Of a DNA stretch of 64,000 nt, positions 37,040-45,891 are shown in pieces. Origin of the DNA: Pluralibacter sp. UBA7423 (GTDB lineage Bacteria > Pseudomonadota > Gammaproteobacteria > Enterobacterales > Enterobacteriaceae); assembly GCA_002470465.1 (NCBI GenBank), contig DKMD01000017.1, positions 124,001-188,000 on the forward strand. Reading direction: 5' to 3'. Both the position numbers and the translations under genes were made by a program. Under the pieces are notes generated by a model, which was not told where the DNA came from, ran no database searches, and saw only the letters and a list, made by a program, of their open reading frames with translations. Position 1 is the stretch's first letter. The number at the start of each line of letters is the position of its first letter.

Positions 37040-37732
37040 TTATTTCAGCGTGTCGCGGATGAGAAACAGCTCGTGATCGGCTTTGAGTCCCAGTTTACGT
37101 AAGGCCGTTTGTTTTTGCCCACTAATAGTTTTGATACTGCGGTTAAATTTACTCGCGATGTCCGTCACCGTCATCCCTTCCATAAAGCAGCGAATCACCT
37201 CCTGCTCTTTAGGTGAAAGTACAGAGAGTTTTACGGCCTCCTGTACCGTTTCGGTACTGTGGCTTTCACGGCCATTCATAAATTGCGTGGTGTCCTGCAA
37301 TTGTGCGAGCTGAAGCGCCATTTCTGGTTCAATATAGACTTTCCCACTGCTGACGACCCGAACAGCGTGGATCAGCTCATTCATCGGCCCGTTTTTACCG
37401 ATAAACCCTTTCGCACCGCTGCGCAGCGCCAGAGCAACCGTCGCGCTGTTATACAGAGCAGAAATAACCAACACAACGAGTGACGGAAAATGGATCTGCA
37501 ATGTTTTCAGCAGATTAAGACCATCCATATCATCCGGGGCGAGCGCGTAGTCAACCACCGCAACATCCACGTCCATTTTCTGTAACGCAGGAAGCAGCTG
37601 TCGGCTGCTGCTGTAGCTGCCAACCAGATGAAAATCCGGTTCCCGACTCAGCATATCGTTCATACCATGCAGCAAAATCGCATGGTCATCCAATGTGACA
37701 ATGCGAACCTGGCTCGATTTATTTACACTCAT
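37040..37732 (-). CDS. NarL/LuxR-type response regulator of the fimbrial locus
   Basis: About 230 residues. Receiver with acidic pocket TLDDH, phospho-acceptor in VAVVDYALAP and lysine in GFIGKNG. Linker of about 35 residues. LuxR-type HTH (LSPKEQEVIRCFMEG, IASKFNRSIKTISG). Similar in plan to BvgA, EvgA, FimZ and RcsB. No kinase is adjacent on this strand, but two hybrid kinases lie just before it and fimbrial genes just after. ATG 37732 preferred over 37747. Likely output of both kinases. Confidence 0.9.
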   Translation of the reverse strand: MSVNKSSQVRIVTLDDHAILLHGMNDMLSREPDFHLVGSYSSSRQLLPALQKMDVDVAVVDYALAPDDMDGLNLLKTLQIHFPSLVVLVISALYNSATVALALRSGAKGFIGKNGPMNELIHAVRVVSSGKVYIEPEMALQLAQLQDTTQFMNGRESHSTETVQEAVKLSVLSPKEQEVIRCFMEGMTVTDIASKFNRSIKTISGQKQTALRKLGLKADHELFLIRDTLK

Positions 37733-37796
37733 AATCACTTTTCCCATGAAAGCATCCGCGGCAGATATACTGCCGCTTCTTATTTATAGAGTAATG

Positions 37797-40262
37797 TTAG
37801 CTTTCTGCACCTGTATTGCAGCTAATATCGCCGACCATAAGCGTGCCATTTTCCTGCTTAAACCGGGCATTATCTAACTTAACCGTACACGATTTTCCTT
37901 CTTTATGATGAATCGTCAGTTCACGGTTTTTCTGATGCATGTCGGTCACAAAGAAACCATCGTGTTCAGATATACCATAACCTGCATGGTTAGCCAGTTT
38001 AACACCGGATACCGGTTCACCTTTCCCGTCAACCAGACGGCCGACCACCGTTACCGTGCTCATCACGCGTACGCTATTGTAGGCTACTCCGCCTTTATTG
38101 AGGTGATAAGGTAATTCAGCTGGCCAGATCTTCATTGGCGGCGCATCGTTACCGTCGAAATCCACCTGAATTTGCCCGGATTTCCAGGCACTGACGGGTA
38201 CAAAATTACGACCGGCGTGCAGAGTGCTGCTCATGCCATTGTTATCCCAGGCTTTCAGCTTCACATTCGGGTCATCGCTTTCAACATCAACAATCATTCC
38301 CGTATGGCTGGCCCAGCTTTCGGGGCTATGGCTGACGGAAATTTTCCCCCCGCCGATGGCAAGCGTATTGTTCATATTCATGCCACCACTCATCTTCTGA
38401 TTTAACGTCGATTGCTGGGCAAATACCGAACCGCTGGCATAACGATGGTCAAATTCAGCATACACATTTCCGCCCACACCATACTTATCCGCAATGGCAC
38501 CCACGCTGGCATGTTTAACCGGCCCGCTTTCAAATCTCTGCGTTACGCCTGCGCTGGCGAAATAATCTCTGCCCCCGCGGCTGTCGTTTCGGCTTCCCAG
38601 GCTGGCATTCACTGCCCGGTTGCTTTCACCCAAGGAGAAAGAAAAATTCACATTCATTCCCCGATTACGCTTTCCGCTATATTGGCTATATGGGCGGTCA
38701 AAACCATTCACTGTCACGCTGACGGGGGTATTTTTAACTTTAAAACGGGAGCGCCAGCTGGCATCTAACCCGAGACCACTCTGTTTATTACTATGAGCGC
38801 CCCGCAAGGAGACCGTGTCGCCATTGCTGAAGCGATGGTTCAGCGTTACGCCGCTATTCTGCTGACGATTAAAGTCACAATTTGTCGCTGAACACAGGCT
38901 CTCTTCTGACTGATACCAGCTTTGGCTGTGATTCAACAGCAGGCTGGTTTGCGGCATAAACTGCCAGTTAAGCTGCGCATCGTAGCGCGCTCCCCAGTCG
39001 TTACTGGTCCCCACGCTGCCATAAAAACGGGTGGCGTCATTCATCTGGATATCCGCTGAGGCACCAATCTGATCCGTCTGTGCATTGCGCTGTACGGCGC
39101 CGCCAAGGACGACTCTCGGCGTCAGCAAATAGTTCGCACTGGCACCCAGCGCCGCTTTATTCTCACCTTCATCACGCTCCTGGTTACCCAGTTCTTTTTC
39201 CACACCGCCGAAAAGATTGTAGTTCAGACGGCGATCCGGGTTCTTCCAGTGACCTGGCTTATAGACTGTCTCTTCCGTACGGCTAACCTCCTGGCCATCC
39301 TCAAGCAGGCGGACTTCAATGCCATAAATGCCCGGCGGCAGAACCGTCGTGTCCAGCTGCTGCATTCCGGTATCCACCGGCTGGCTATTGATGAGCACCC
39401 CGTCGCGATAGATCTCCGCAACGGACTCACGGTTCGCCGTAATATAGATGGGGTAAAGGCTGGCGCTCGCTGATGTTTCCAGCAACGTATCGGAGCTGCT
39501 CAGCATTGCCCCAACCAGCGTTTTCTGGCTGTTACGCCCCGGCATAACCGGCTGGCGTAAAATACCCTGCGTATCCGGCAAAAATAACCCGGTACGTACC
39601 GCATGATGCGGAAATTCGCGCTGCAAATAGAGTGAGCTGATGCGCGCCTGGGTCTCGCTCTCTTTCAGATCGCTGCGGCTAATCTGGCTGCTGGCCCGCC
39701 CGGTCCAGTGACCGATACTGCTTTCCAGCTGCAGGTTTTGATAACCGGACCAGGGCTGAAGCTCCCCGCCGGCCAGGTTCATTTGGTTACGCAGAATCAT
39801 CCCAAGGCTACCCTCTTCCGGCAGCGCGATGGTTCTGGCTTTTCCTTTAGGCTCTTTGGCCGCCGTCGTGACAATATAAAGCGTGGCAGCGCTGAGGCTG
39901 TAGTACAGGCTTTGTAAGTCTCGCGGGCAGTCGCTTTCGCACTTACCTAAAGGAAAAGCATCACCCAGCGCTTTCGCCCACTGGCCACGGATGGCGGATG
40001 ATATTGTACTGTTCTGAGTTTCGGTGAAATTCGCCAGTTGTACCGTTTTAGCGCGAGACAGTAAAATAGTGGCGTCCCCCAGGTACTGGCCATCCAGTTC
40101 TACTCTGGAAATGAGCGGCGCCCCGAAAATATGATCACTAAATCCTTCAGGCAGATTATCTGCCTGCATAAAAAGATCGTCCATGGGCATTGCAGCACAC
40201 GACAGCGACGTCAGCACCATAGCCACAGCCAGAGCCAGCTGATTTTTACAAGGAAATGACAT
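37797..40262 (-). CDS. CS1-type (alternate) fimbrial outer-membrane usher
   Basis: About 821 residues. Signal peptide ends near SLSCAAMP. N-terminal and plug regions are followed by a long beta-barrel rich in alternating strands and a C-terminal domain with VVGRLVDGKGEPVSGVKL. It resembles CooC/TcfC ushers of the CS1 (alternate chaperone-usher, alpha) family rather than FimD. Secretes and assembles pilin subunits. The ATG at 40262 gives a proper signal sequence; a GTG at 40289 is less likely. Last gene of the chaperone-pilin-usher operon. Confidence 0.88.
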   Translation of the reverse strand: MSFPCKNQLALAVAMVLTSLSCAAMPMDDLFMQADNLPEGFSDHIFGAPLISRVELDGQYLGDATILLSRAKTVQLANFTETQNSTISSAIRGQWAKALGDAFPLGKCESDCPRDLQSLYYSLSAATLYIVTTAAKEPKGKARTIALPEEGSLGMILRNQMNLAGGELQPWSGYQNLQLESSIGHWTGRASSQISRSDLKESETQARISSLYLQREFPHHAVRTGLFLPDTQGILRQPVMPGRNSQKTLVGAMLSSSDTLLETSASASLYPIYITANRESVAEIYRDGVLINSQPVDTGMQQLDTTVLPPGIYGIEVRLLEDGQEVSRTEETVYKPGHWKNPDRRLNYNLFGGVEKELGNQERDEGENKAALGASANYLLTPRVVLGGAVQRNAQTDQIGASADIQMNDATRFYGSVGTSNDWGARYDAQLNWQFMPQTSLLLNHSQSWYQSEESLCSATNCDFNRQQNSGVTLNHRFSNGDTVSLRGAHSNKQSGLGLDASWRSRFKVKNTPVSVTVNGFDRPYSQYSGKRNRGMNVNFSFSLGESNRAVNASLGSRNDSRGGRDYFASAGVTQRFESGPVKHASVGAIADKYGVGGNVYAEFDHRYASGSVFAQQSTLNQKMSGGMNMNNTLAIGGGKISVSHSPESWASHTGMIVDVESDDPNVKLKAWDNNGMSSTLHAGRNFVPVSAWKSGQIQVDFDGNDAPPMKIWPAELPYHLNKGGVAYNSVRVMSTVTVVGRLVDGKGEPVSGVKLANHAGYGISEHDGFFVTDMHQKNRELTIHHKEGKSCTVKLDNARFKQENGTLMVGDISCNTGAES

Positions 40263-40315
40263 AGATTCATCCAGATTAAAAAAGGGCACAACGTGCCCTT
40301 AACTCTGCAAAAGGG

Positions 40316-40816
40316 TTAGATCTCGTAGTCAAACACCATATTGATCGTACCCTCGTAAGCACCCGCATCATAAGCTGATACTGTCCCTGGACTCACCACC
40401 AGAGGCAATGTCTGCTCCGCTGTTTCCGCTGCAGACAGAATTTCAGCCGGGGTACCAGACCCCACAGGCAGGGTCACGGAGTTAATTTTGATATCCAGCG
40501 GAATAATCTTTAACGGTTCAGTGGTGTGAACAAGCTGTGGTGCTGCACTCAGGTGAGCCGTGATCTTGCCGGAGGTGTTTTTCGCCTTCAGGTAGGTGCT
40601 CACGTTTTCCAGCGTTTCCGTATAGTTATTCCACGGCATGGTATGCGTGACGCCAGAAAAAGAAGGGTCGCTGAATACCACGTAATAACGCTCCACTGGA
40701 ATGGTCGCTGCCAGGTCAAAAGTCAGCGTTGACGGGTCAGCGGCCATTGCTGGCGTAACTGCGGTGGTCATGGTAGTTGCAAATACTGCTGCCATTACGG
40801 TTGTTTTAAAGTTCAT
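40316..40816 (-). CDS. CS1-type major fimbrial subunit
   Basis: About 166 residues. Signal peptide (MNFKTTVMAAVFATTMTTAV, cleavage at PAMA-AD), then a beta-sandwich pilin (LTFDLAATIPVERYYVVF near the N-terminus, GAYEGTINMVFDYEI at the end, as in CooA-like pilins: YxGxVSIIF-type). No cysteines in the mature part. AAGGA lies seven bases before ATG 40816; two in-frame ATGs precede it. Polymerises as the shaft. Confidence 0.85.
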   Translation of the reverse strand: MNFKTTVMAAVFATTMTTAVTPAMAADPSTLTFDLAATIPVERYYVVFSDPSFSGVTHTMPWNNYTETLENVSTYLKAKNTSGKITAHLSAAPQLVHTTEPLKIIPLDIKINSVTLPVGSGTPAEILSAAETAEQTLPLVVSPGTVSAYDAGAYEGTINMVFDYEI

Positions 40817-40844
40817 CATCATTCCTTAACTTTACAGGACGGGG

Positions 40845-41576
40845 TTATCCGAAAGACTTCGGCGTTTTCTTTTTGCCTTCAAGCAACGTAAATTGCGTGA
40901 CGGCGTTGATCTCTTTTTTCAGCTCATAGCGAGAGCCAGGTCGAACAATGGTATAAACGGGATCAGAGCACTTCTCCGATTTACACTGTTTAATATCTTC
41001 CAGGCTAACACTGCTATTGCCCTTGTTATGAACAATAATTTTATTACCCTGTGTTTCAAATACCGTTTTATACTGCGGGTTTTTAGGGTGCACAATAACC
41101 ATCACACCATATCCCGTTAGCACACTGATACCGGCATTCACTTTCGCAGAATATTCGTCGAATTCTTTCTGCGACTGTCCAAATTCATTTTTATCTTTCG
41201 GCATGACCGGAATAAAACGTACGCGATAGTAGCGTTCACGGTCACGATTGCCGGTAACAACCAGACGGCCAGACTGCATCCCTTTGGCCGGAATAATCAT
41301 CCTTCCCGGGGTGAAAATAAGCCCGTCAATATTACTTTTCGCTGCATCCTGCGCATCGATGCGGGTTTCCTGTTTTTTACCATCAGGGCTGTAAGTCACT
41401 TCACGGACTTCTACTCGTACAAAGGCGGTGCTATCACCATTATTACGCACACGCTTGAGTTGCGTGCTTCTATCGCCATCGACTATTTCGTACATAGCAC
41501 CAACATTTAATACGGGAGCAGAATTTGCCGCCCAGGTAATACTCATTAAACAAATGAGAGCTGTTACTCTTAACAT
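40845..41576 (-). CDS. CS1-type periplasmic pilus chaperone
   Basis: 243 residues with a signal peptide (about 1-19, ITWAANSA). Immunoglobulin-like chaperone of the CooB group: VNVGAMYEIVDGDRSTQLKRVRNNGD near the start (two blocks), PGRMIIPAKGMQSGRLVVTGNRD, YRVRFIPVMP. Caps pilin subunits in the periplasm for the usher. GAGGAAAC before the ATG. First gene of the operon, facing the divergent adhesin gene across a 333-bp region. Confidence 0.87.
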   Translation of the reverse strand: MLRVTALICLMSITWAANSAPVLNVGAMYEIVDGDRSTQLKRVRNNGDSTAFVRVEVREVTYSPDGKKQETRIDAQDAAKSNIDGLIFTPGRMIIPAKGMQSGRLVVTGNRDRERYYRVRFIPVMPKDKNEFGQSQKEFDEYSAKVNAGISVLTGYGVMVIVHPKNPQYKTVFETQGNKIIVHNKGNSSVSLEDIKQCKSEKCSDPVYTIVRPGSRYELKKEINAVTQFTLLEGKKKTPKSFG

Positions 41577-41678
41577 AGTTTCCTCACACGCTGAAGTGCC
41601 TGTCTCAGACCTGACGTATGAAAAAGAGGCACGTAATTAACGAAAGCTAATATGCATCAAGACAAGAATGATCTCATA

Positions 41679-41818
41679 CAAGACCACTCTCAAAAAATTC
41701 AGAGGGAAAAATAAAAATTCAACCACAACCAATAACATAACAATGAAATAACATTTTTTTATTATTTATTGATTTTTGCCAAAAAACAGTTAAAAGCGTT
41801 TTTTTGAGAGTGGTCTTG
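41679..41818. repeat. 19-bp inverted repeat in the divergent fimbrial promoter region
   Basis: CAAGACCACTCTCAAAAAA (41679-41697) and its exact complement (41800-41818) enclose 102 bp of very AT-rich DNA. The 333-bp gap (41577-41909) separates the chaperone-pilin-usher operon from the adhesin gene. It could be paired binding sites of the response regulator or an invertible phase switch. No recombinase gene is present in the window. Confidence 0.85.
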
Positions 41819-41912
41819 TTTCCGTTATAAGAGAGATCTTTATGATAGGACGCACTCCCCCAAATCACTTGCCGTTTGTGTATTACACACTGTAATAGAG
41901 TGAGAATACTTG

Positions 41913-43127
41913 ATGAAAAAAATTAAAACACTATTTAGTGCCCTCTGTGTTTTAGGCGCACTTTCAGCCTGTGCCAGCGCCGAGGATTTGACTATTTCAG
42001 CCTCCTTCCGGCCTTCAGCACACAACCCAGATTACGATAACTTTAAGAACGATACGCCGCAAAGCGGACATTGCGCCACTTATCCATGCGCTTCTGGAAG
42101 GTTTTCCATTCTGACCGGGTTGATGGTTAATAATCGTGTTATCGATAGCACTAATCTCGCCGATAAGCGCCTGCACTCCTATCAAAAAGTCCGTTCGGAG
42201 TGGCGCGAGGTGCACCTTTTTCACCGGGAATCTGGCCGCTGGGTTACTGTTGAATTTCGCCTGAATTTGCTTGCTCAGCGCTTTTTCCGCCCGGAGGTCA
42301 GTTGGGCCACCTCTGACTTTCAGGGGGCCAGCGCCAACCCGGAAGGGGCATGCTCCGGTAACAATGGCGCAGTATCGACGAATGTTTATCATCTGGCCTG
42401 GAGTCACCCTGAAGCAAGCAGTTCTGTTTGTACCAAAAATATTCTTAATATTGTTCGTAATGATGTCACTATTGATAGAATTTCAATCGGTTACCAGCTC
42501 CGTAGTCCGAGCCCGATGACTATGCCTAACGGTACTTTTCGCGGCTCCATTGAATATTCGGTTGGTCGCGGTATGGATATTGATCTGGGTGAGGGTGATT
42601 ACAGCGATAATGTTCTGCGCATCAATATTGAAGCAACCATTGAGCATGAGCTAAGAGTTGGCACACTGGGTAACACCCGTATCAGCCTGCAACCACCGGG
42701 AGGCTGGGACAACTGGAATCACGGCGGCGCCCCCGATTTCAAGCTCAGCGGTCGCGGGAACTTCACTGTAGTGGCATCGTCCCCGCTCAGCCTTAGTGTG
42801 GAATGCACCCACAGTGTCCTCAACACCTGCGCCCTGCAAAAGGATGGCTCAACGGAAAAAGTCCCTGTGCTGGTTAACCTTACTATTCCTGGAATGCGTA
42901 TCAGAGAGACCGGGGGGGACGTTGTGGATACCTTCATTCCGCTATATCGGGGAGGTGTGGTGGGAACGGTTATCGAACCCGTGAGCTACGTCAATACAAT
43001 TGGCAGCGTTGATTTTACCGTCGGTGAACCGGCCAGTGCTCTGATGGTCGAACATTTAGGCTCAACCTGGCGAGGCGCCGCGACGCTGATTTTTGACTCT
43101 GAATTACCGTTTATTCCGGGAGCCTGA
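41913..43127 (+). CDS. Fimbrial tip adhesin, CS1-type minor subunit
   Basis: About 404 residues. Signal sequence MKKIKTLFSALCVLGALSAC; cleavage at ASA-ED or a lipobox-like LSAC are both possible. Two-domain design: an N-terminal receptor domain with disulfide-capable cysteines (HCATYPCASG, GACSG, VCTKN) and a C-terminal pilin-like domain (VECTHSVLNTC; RGAATLIFDSEL). It plays the CooD role, starting the fibre and binding the host or surface. Unusually it is on the opposite strand from its usher. ATG 41913 with GAGTGAGAA upstream. Confidence 0.82.
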   Translation: MKKIKTLFSALCVLGALSACASAEDLTISASFRPSAHNPDYDNFKNDTPQSGHCATYPCASGRFSILTGLMVNNRVIDSTNLADKRLHSYQKVRSEWREVHLFHRESGRWVTVEFRLNLLAQRFFRPEVSWATSDFQGASANPEGACSGNNGAVSTNVYHLAWSHPEASSSVCTKNILNIVRNDVTIDRISIGYQLRSPSPMTMPNGTFRGSIEYSVGRGMDIDLGEGDYSDNVLRINIEATIEHELRVGTLGNTRISLQPPGGWDNWNHGGAPDFKLSGRGNFTVVASSPLSLSVECTHSVLNTCALQKDGSTEKVPVLVNLTIPGMRIRETGGDVVDTFIPLYRGGVVGTVIEPVSYVNTIGSVDFTVGEPASALMVEHLGSTWRGAATLIFDSELPFIPGA

Positions 43128-43129
43128 AA

Positions 43130-43795
43130 ATGACAATACCGCTTTCCGTTAACGCCCCTGTAGGGCAAAGCGAATTGCTTGAGCGCCTCCTCCATCCGAC
43201 CCCGCTCATCAAAGATTTCCACTACTGGCTCGATAGCCAGAGTGGTAAACGCGTGATATGCAGCGTCGAACTGGATGCGCTGTGCACAAAAATAAATACT
43301 CTCGAAGCAACCGGGCTGGAGCTGGTACTCAACCTGCGGCTGCTGCAGGAGATAATCAGAATGGATTTACTGGAAATTACGCCCGTGATGCTCAGTATTA
43401 CCGATGAGTGGCTCGCCTACCCCGACCTGCCGGAATTATTGGACAGAATTATCAACTTCAAACAGCTCACAAACCCCATACTCCTGCACATCATTCCTGA
43501 ACAAAAGGCGTCACTGGGCCGACATCTGAAAACCAATATCAAGAACCTGAAATCCCGGGGATGTAGCATTGTTATCGATGGATGCAGTCTCGACAGAACA
43601 GATAACCACATTATCAGGGGATGCGACGGCATAATGTATGAGATGGACGAACTTATCGCTAAACCAGAGAATCAGGAACAACTTCAAATTTATCGGAACG
43701 GGGGCAAGTTTATTCAGATTGCCGGCGTCAAGCCGGAGCTCTTGCCGCTGGCAAGGCAACTGGCCGGAGATGATTTTTATTACTCATACCAGTAA
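43130..43795 (+). CDS. Degenerate EAL-domain-like protein
   Basis: 221-residue cytoplasmic protein, two bases after the adhesin gene. The pattern of EAL phosphodiesterases is recognisable: LNLRLLQEII, ILLHIIPEQ, LKTNIKNLKSRGCSIVIDGCSLD, then DGIMYEMDELI. The EAL signature and most metal ligands are missing (the DDFG-type motif is IDGCS). It therefore probably cannot cleave c-di-GMP and may act as a binding or regulatory partner for fimbrial expression. This is inference from pattern only. Confidence 0.6.
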   Translation: MTIPLSVNAPVGQSELLERLLHPTPLIKDFHYWLDSQSGKRVICSVELDALCTKINTLEATGLELVLNLRLLQEIIRMDLLEITPVMLSITDEWLAYPDLPELLDRIINFKQLTNPILLHIIPEQKASLGRHLKTNIKNLKSRGCSIVIDGCSLDRTDNHIIRGCDGIMYEMDELIAKPENQEQLQIYRNGGKFIQIAGVKPELLPLARQLAGDDFYYSYQ

Positions 43796-43833
43796 GACGT
43801 CTCGCCGCTAAGACCTGACCACAGAGCTGACGA

Positions 43834-43864
43834 CGCCTGATGATCCTCATCGGGCGTTTTTTTA
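43834..43864 (+). terminator. Rho-independent terminator after the adhesin operon
   Basis: CGCCTGATGA (43834-43843) pairs with TCATCGGGCG (43847-43856) with one G-U pair and a 3-nt loop, followed by seven T. Confidence 0.9.
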
Positions 43865-43944
43865 TTTAATCCATCGCAGAAACAAAAAAACCGCTTTAAC
43901 ACAGAGGCTGCACATTCTTTTGGCAAAGCTTAACCTCGGCGATA

Positions 43945-45249
43945 TTACTCCAGGCGTGATATGCGTGACTTTGCTTCATCAAGATGGCTGCGTAACGCCA
44001 CAAGACAAGGGGCAAAATTTGCAGACAGGCGGTTACTGTCACGGGCTAACGCCAAAAAGCTCTCGGCTAATTCGAGCGCTTCTCGCCAGATCTCCCCACT
44101 AATCACCTCAAGCAGCGTCGCTGGCCGAAGCGTATTCACAATTTCACCACCCGATTTAGGGGCAAAACCCATCGGCAGAATGTCATAGGCTGGCGCAAGC
44201 TGGTATGGACGACCATGACCGCTGATGAACGATAAATTACCGTGGTGCATGTCGGTATTGCCGATCAGCCCCCCAAATGCCCAAAGCCGCGCCGTGCCAA
44301 CGGCGGCATCAGGATGAACACAACCCTGCTTAACCAGCTCATTAACCAGAATGGGCCATGGGTCCCTCGCCCGCCCGACAAATTCCGCCTCCAGCGCCCG
44401 CAAAGAAAAGAGACCAATGCGGCCCAGTTGGCCAGCACGGTCGAACCGGGGGATCTCGAGGAAACGCTGTCCTTCAAAATCAAACACTTCTGTTTCTACA
44501 CCGAGTACTTTTAAGGCAAGATGCTCGGCCAGTAGCAGATCGCGCCAGCGCTCGCTCACGGGGTTATCGTCCAGAGCCGTGAATTTCACCAGCACATGGC
44601 CACGCTCTGTATAAGTGCAAAATTTTGGTTGCTCACCGCCGGCAGATGAACCTGGCACCTCGCCAGAGCTGACAGCCCGCGCCAGCATAGGATAAGTTGT
44701 CGCGCGGTCAACGGGGCTGGGAGTTGGCATATCCACGAACTGATTTCTTGCCTGTTCTCCTATCAACAGATTTCCTACGGCGTCGTGTCCATGAGACAAC
44801 AAAGCTCTGATCACATCCGAATCGGTCCAGTTTTCAGGATTAGAAGATAAGCCAAGCCCGGCTGAATAGGTTGATGCATAAGCTCTTCCAAGATATCCCT
44901 GCGGTCGCATATCAAATAGCCACCATGGCAGGCCGTCGCTATGGAGGCATATTTTGTCATCCTGCTCCATGACAAATCCGTCCGGATAAACCGGAATGAG
45001 TTTGCCCAGCGGTTTTATCTGGCCTGTTTCGGATATGCGATAAACAGGGGCAGAACTGAACCCACGAAAAGCATCGCGTAACGCATATTGAATAGATGGA
45101 CCTGAGCCGATCCGAACAATATCATCACCGAGTGTTCTTAGGGTACGAGACAACGTCGGCTGACTAATGCCAATTATATCAATAAGTTTCCTTGCAGGCA
45201 TGGGCCCCTGGCGCAGTAACTGGCAGATCGTATCGGATCGATTTATCAT
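43945..45249 (-). CDS. HipA-like kinase with built-in HTH (YjjJ/HipH type)
   Basis: About 434 residues. The N-terminal HTH (LLRQGPMPARKLIDIIGISQ, then PTLSRTLRTLGDD, about residues 8-45) is fused to a HipA-like Ser/Thr kinase. Gly-rich loop SSAGGEQPKF, catalytic IGNTDMHHGNLSF, metal-binding PAYDILPM. Resembles E. coli YjjJ (HipH), a HipA-family toxin without a separate HipB. No antitoxin gene is adjacent. Start MINRSDTICQ at 45249 preferred; the frame is open to 45315. Confidence 0.82.
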   Translation of the reverse strand: MINRSDTICQLLRQGPMPARKLIDIIGISQPTLSRTLRTLGDDIVRIGSGPSIQYALRDAFRGFSSAPVYRISETGQIKPLGKLIPVYPDGFVMEQDDKICLHSDGLPWWLFDMRPQGYLGRAYASTYSAGLGLSSNPENWTDSDVIRALLSHGHDAVGNLLIGEQARNQFVDMPTPSPVDRATTYPMLARAVSSGEVPGSSAGGEQPKFCTYTERGHVLVKFTALDDNPVSERWRDLLLAEHLALKVLGVETEVFDFEGQRFLEIPRFDRAGQLGRIGLFSLRALEAEFVGRARDPWPILVNELVKQGCVHPDAAVGTARLWAFGGLIGNTDMHHGNLSFISGHGRPYQLAPAYDILPMGFAPKSGGEIVNTLRPATLLEVISGEIWREALELAESFLALARDSNRLSANFAPCLVALRSHLDEAKSRISRLE

Positions 45250-45430
45250 GATGCGAATCGCTTTATGAATAGATGTGTGAATAGATAAATTAACAGTTAA
45301 TTGCTGAGATGTCATCCGCGCAGGACGTTTCTCCGCCCAGTCAGGCAGAGAATCGGTGAACGGATTTCATTTCTTTTGGGAGCGTTGGGACAGGCGTCTG
45401 AAGGGGACTGCGAAGTCTTTGTTGTCGGTC

Positions 45431-45724
45431 TCAGCGCTCTGAGGGCTTTTTGCTCTGCCAGTTTGCCCACGGATTATCAGCCGGGGCTGTTTCTGCATGC
45501 TGCACATCCTGCAGCGAATCGATATAGAGCGCTTCAACTTCTTTGCGGGCCCATGGCGTGCGGCGAAGAAATTTCAGGCTTGATTTGATGCTCGGGTCGC
45601 TTTTAAAGCAGTTGATGTTGACATGCTTTGCCAGCTCTGCCCAACCGTAACGCTCAACCAGCGTCGTGAGTAACGCTTCAAGCGTGATGCCATGTAACGG
45701 ATCTTTCGAAGGCTGGGCGGTCAT
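45431..45724 (-). CDS. VF530 family protein (DUF2132)
   Basis: 97 residues. Conserved [51 protein letters not shown] is diagnostic for the VF530/DUF2132 family, a small helical fold thought to bind DNA. The proline-rich tail is variable. Function unknown. AGGACC precedes the ATG. Confidence 0.88.
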   Translation of the reverse strand: MTAQPSKDPLHGITLEALLTTLVERYGWAELAKHVNINCFKSDPSIKSSLKFLRRTPWARKEVEALYIDSLQDVQHAETAPADNPWANWQSKKPSER

Positions 45725-45891
45725 TGTCGGTCCTGGTCGCTTATGAATTTGCGCACACCTTACTGACTCAGCAAGCGATGCGCAATACGCAGTGGCTCTG
45801 CCCCGCCCTTTACGTCATTTTCAGAGGCTGGCGGTTGATGTAACGATAGCCAAAATAACGGCAGGCTCCTTGCGGAACGCTGCCGTGTTGA

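Noticed and set aside
41679..41818. Calling the fimbrial repeat a proven invertible switch
   Set aside because: No recombinase gene is in the window and only one orientation can be seen. It is listed as a repeat with two hypotheses.
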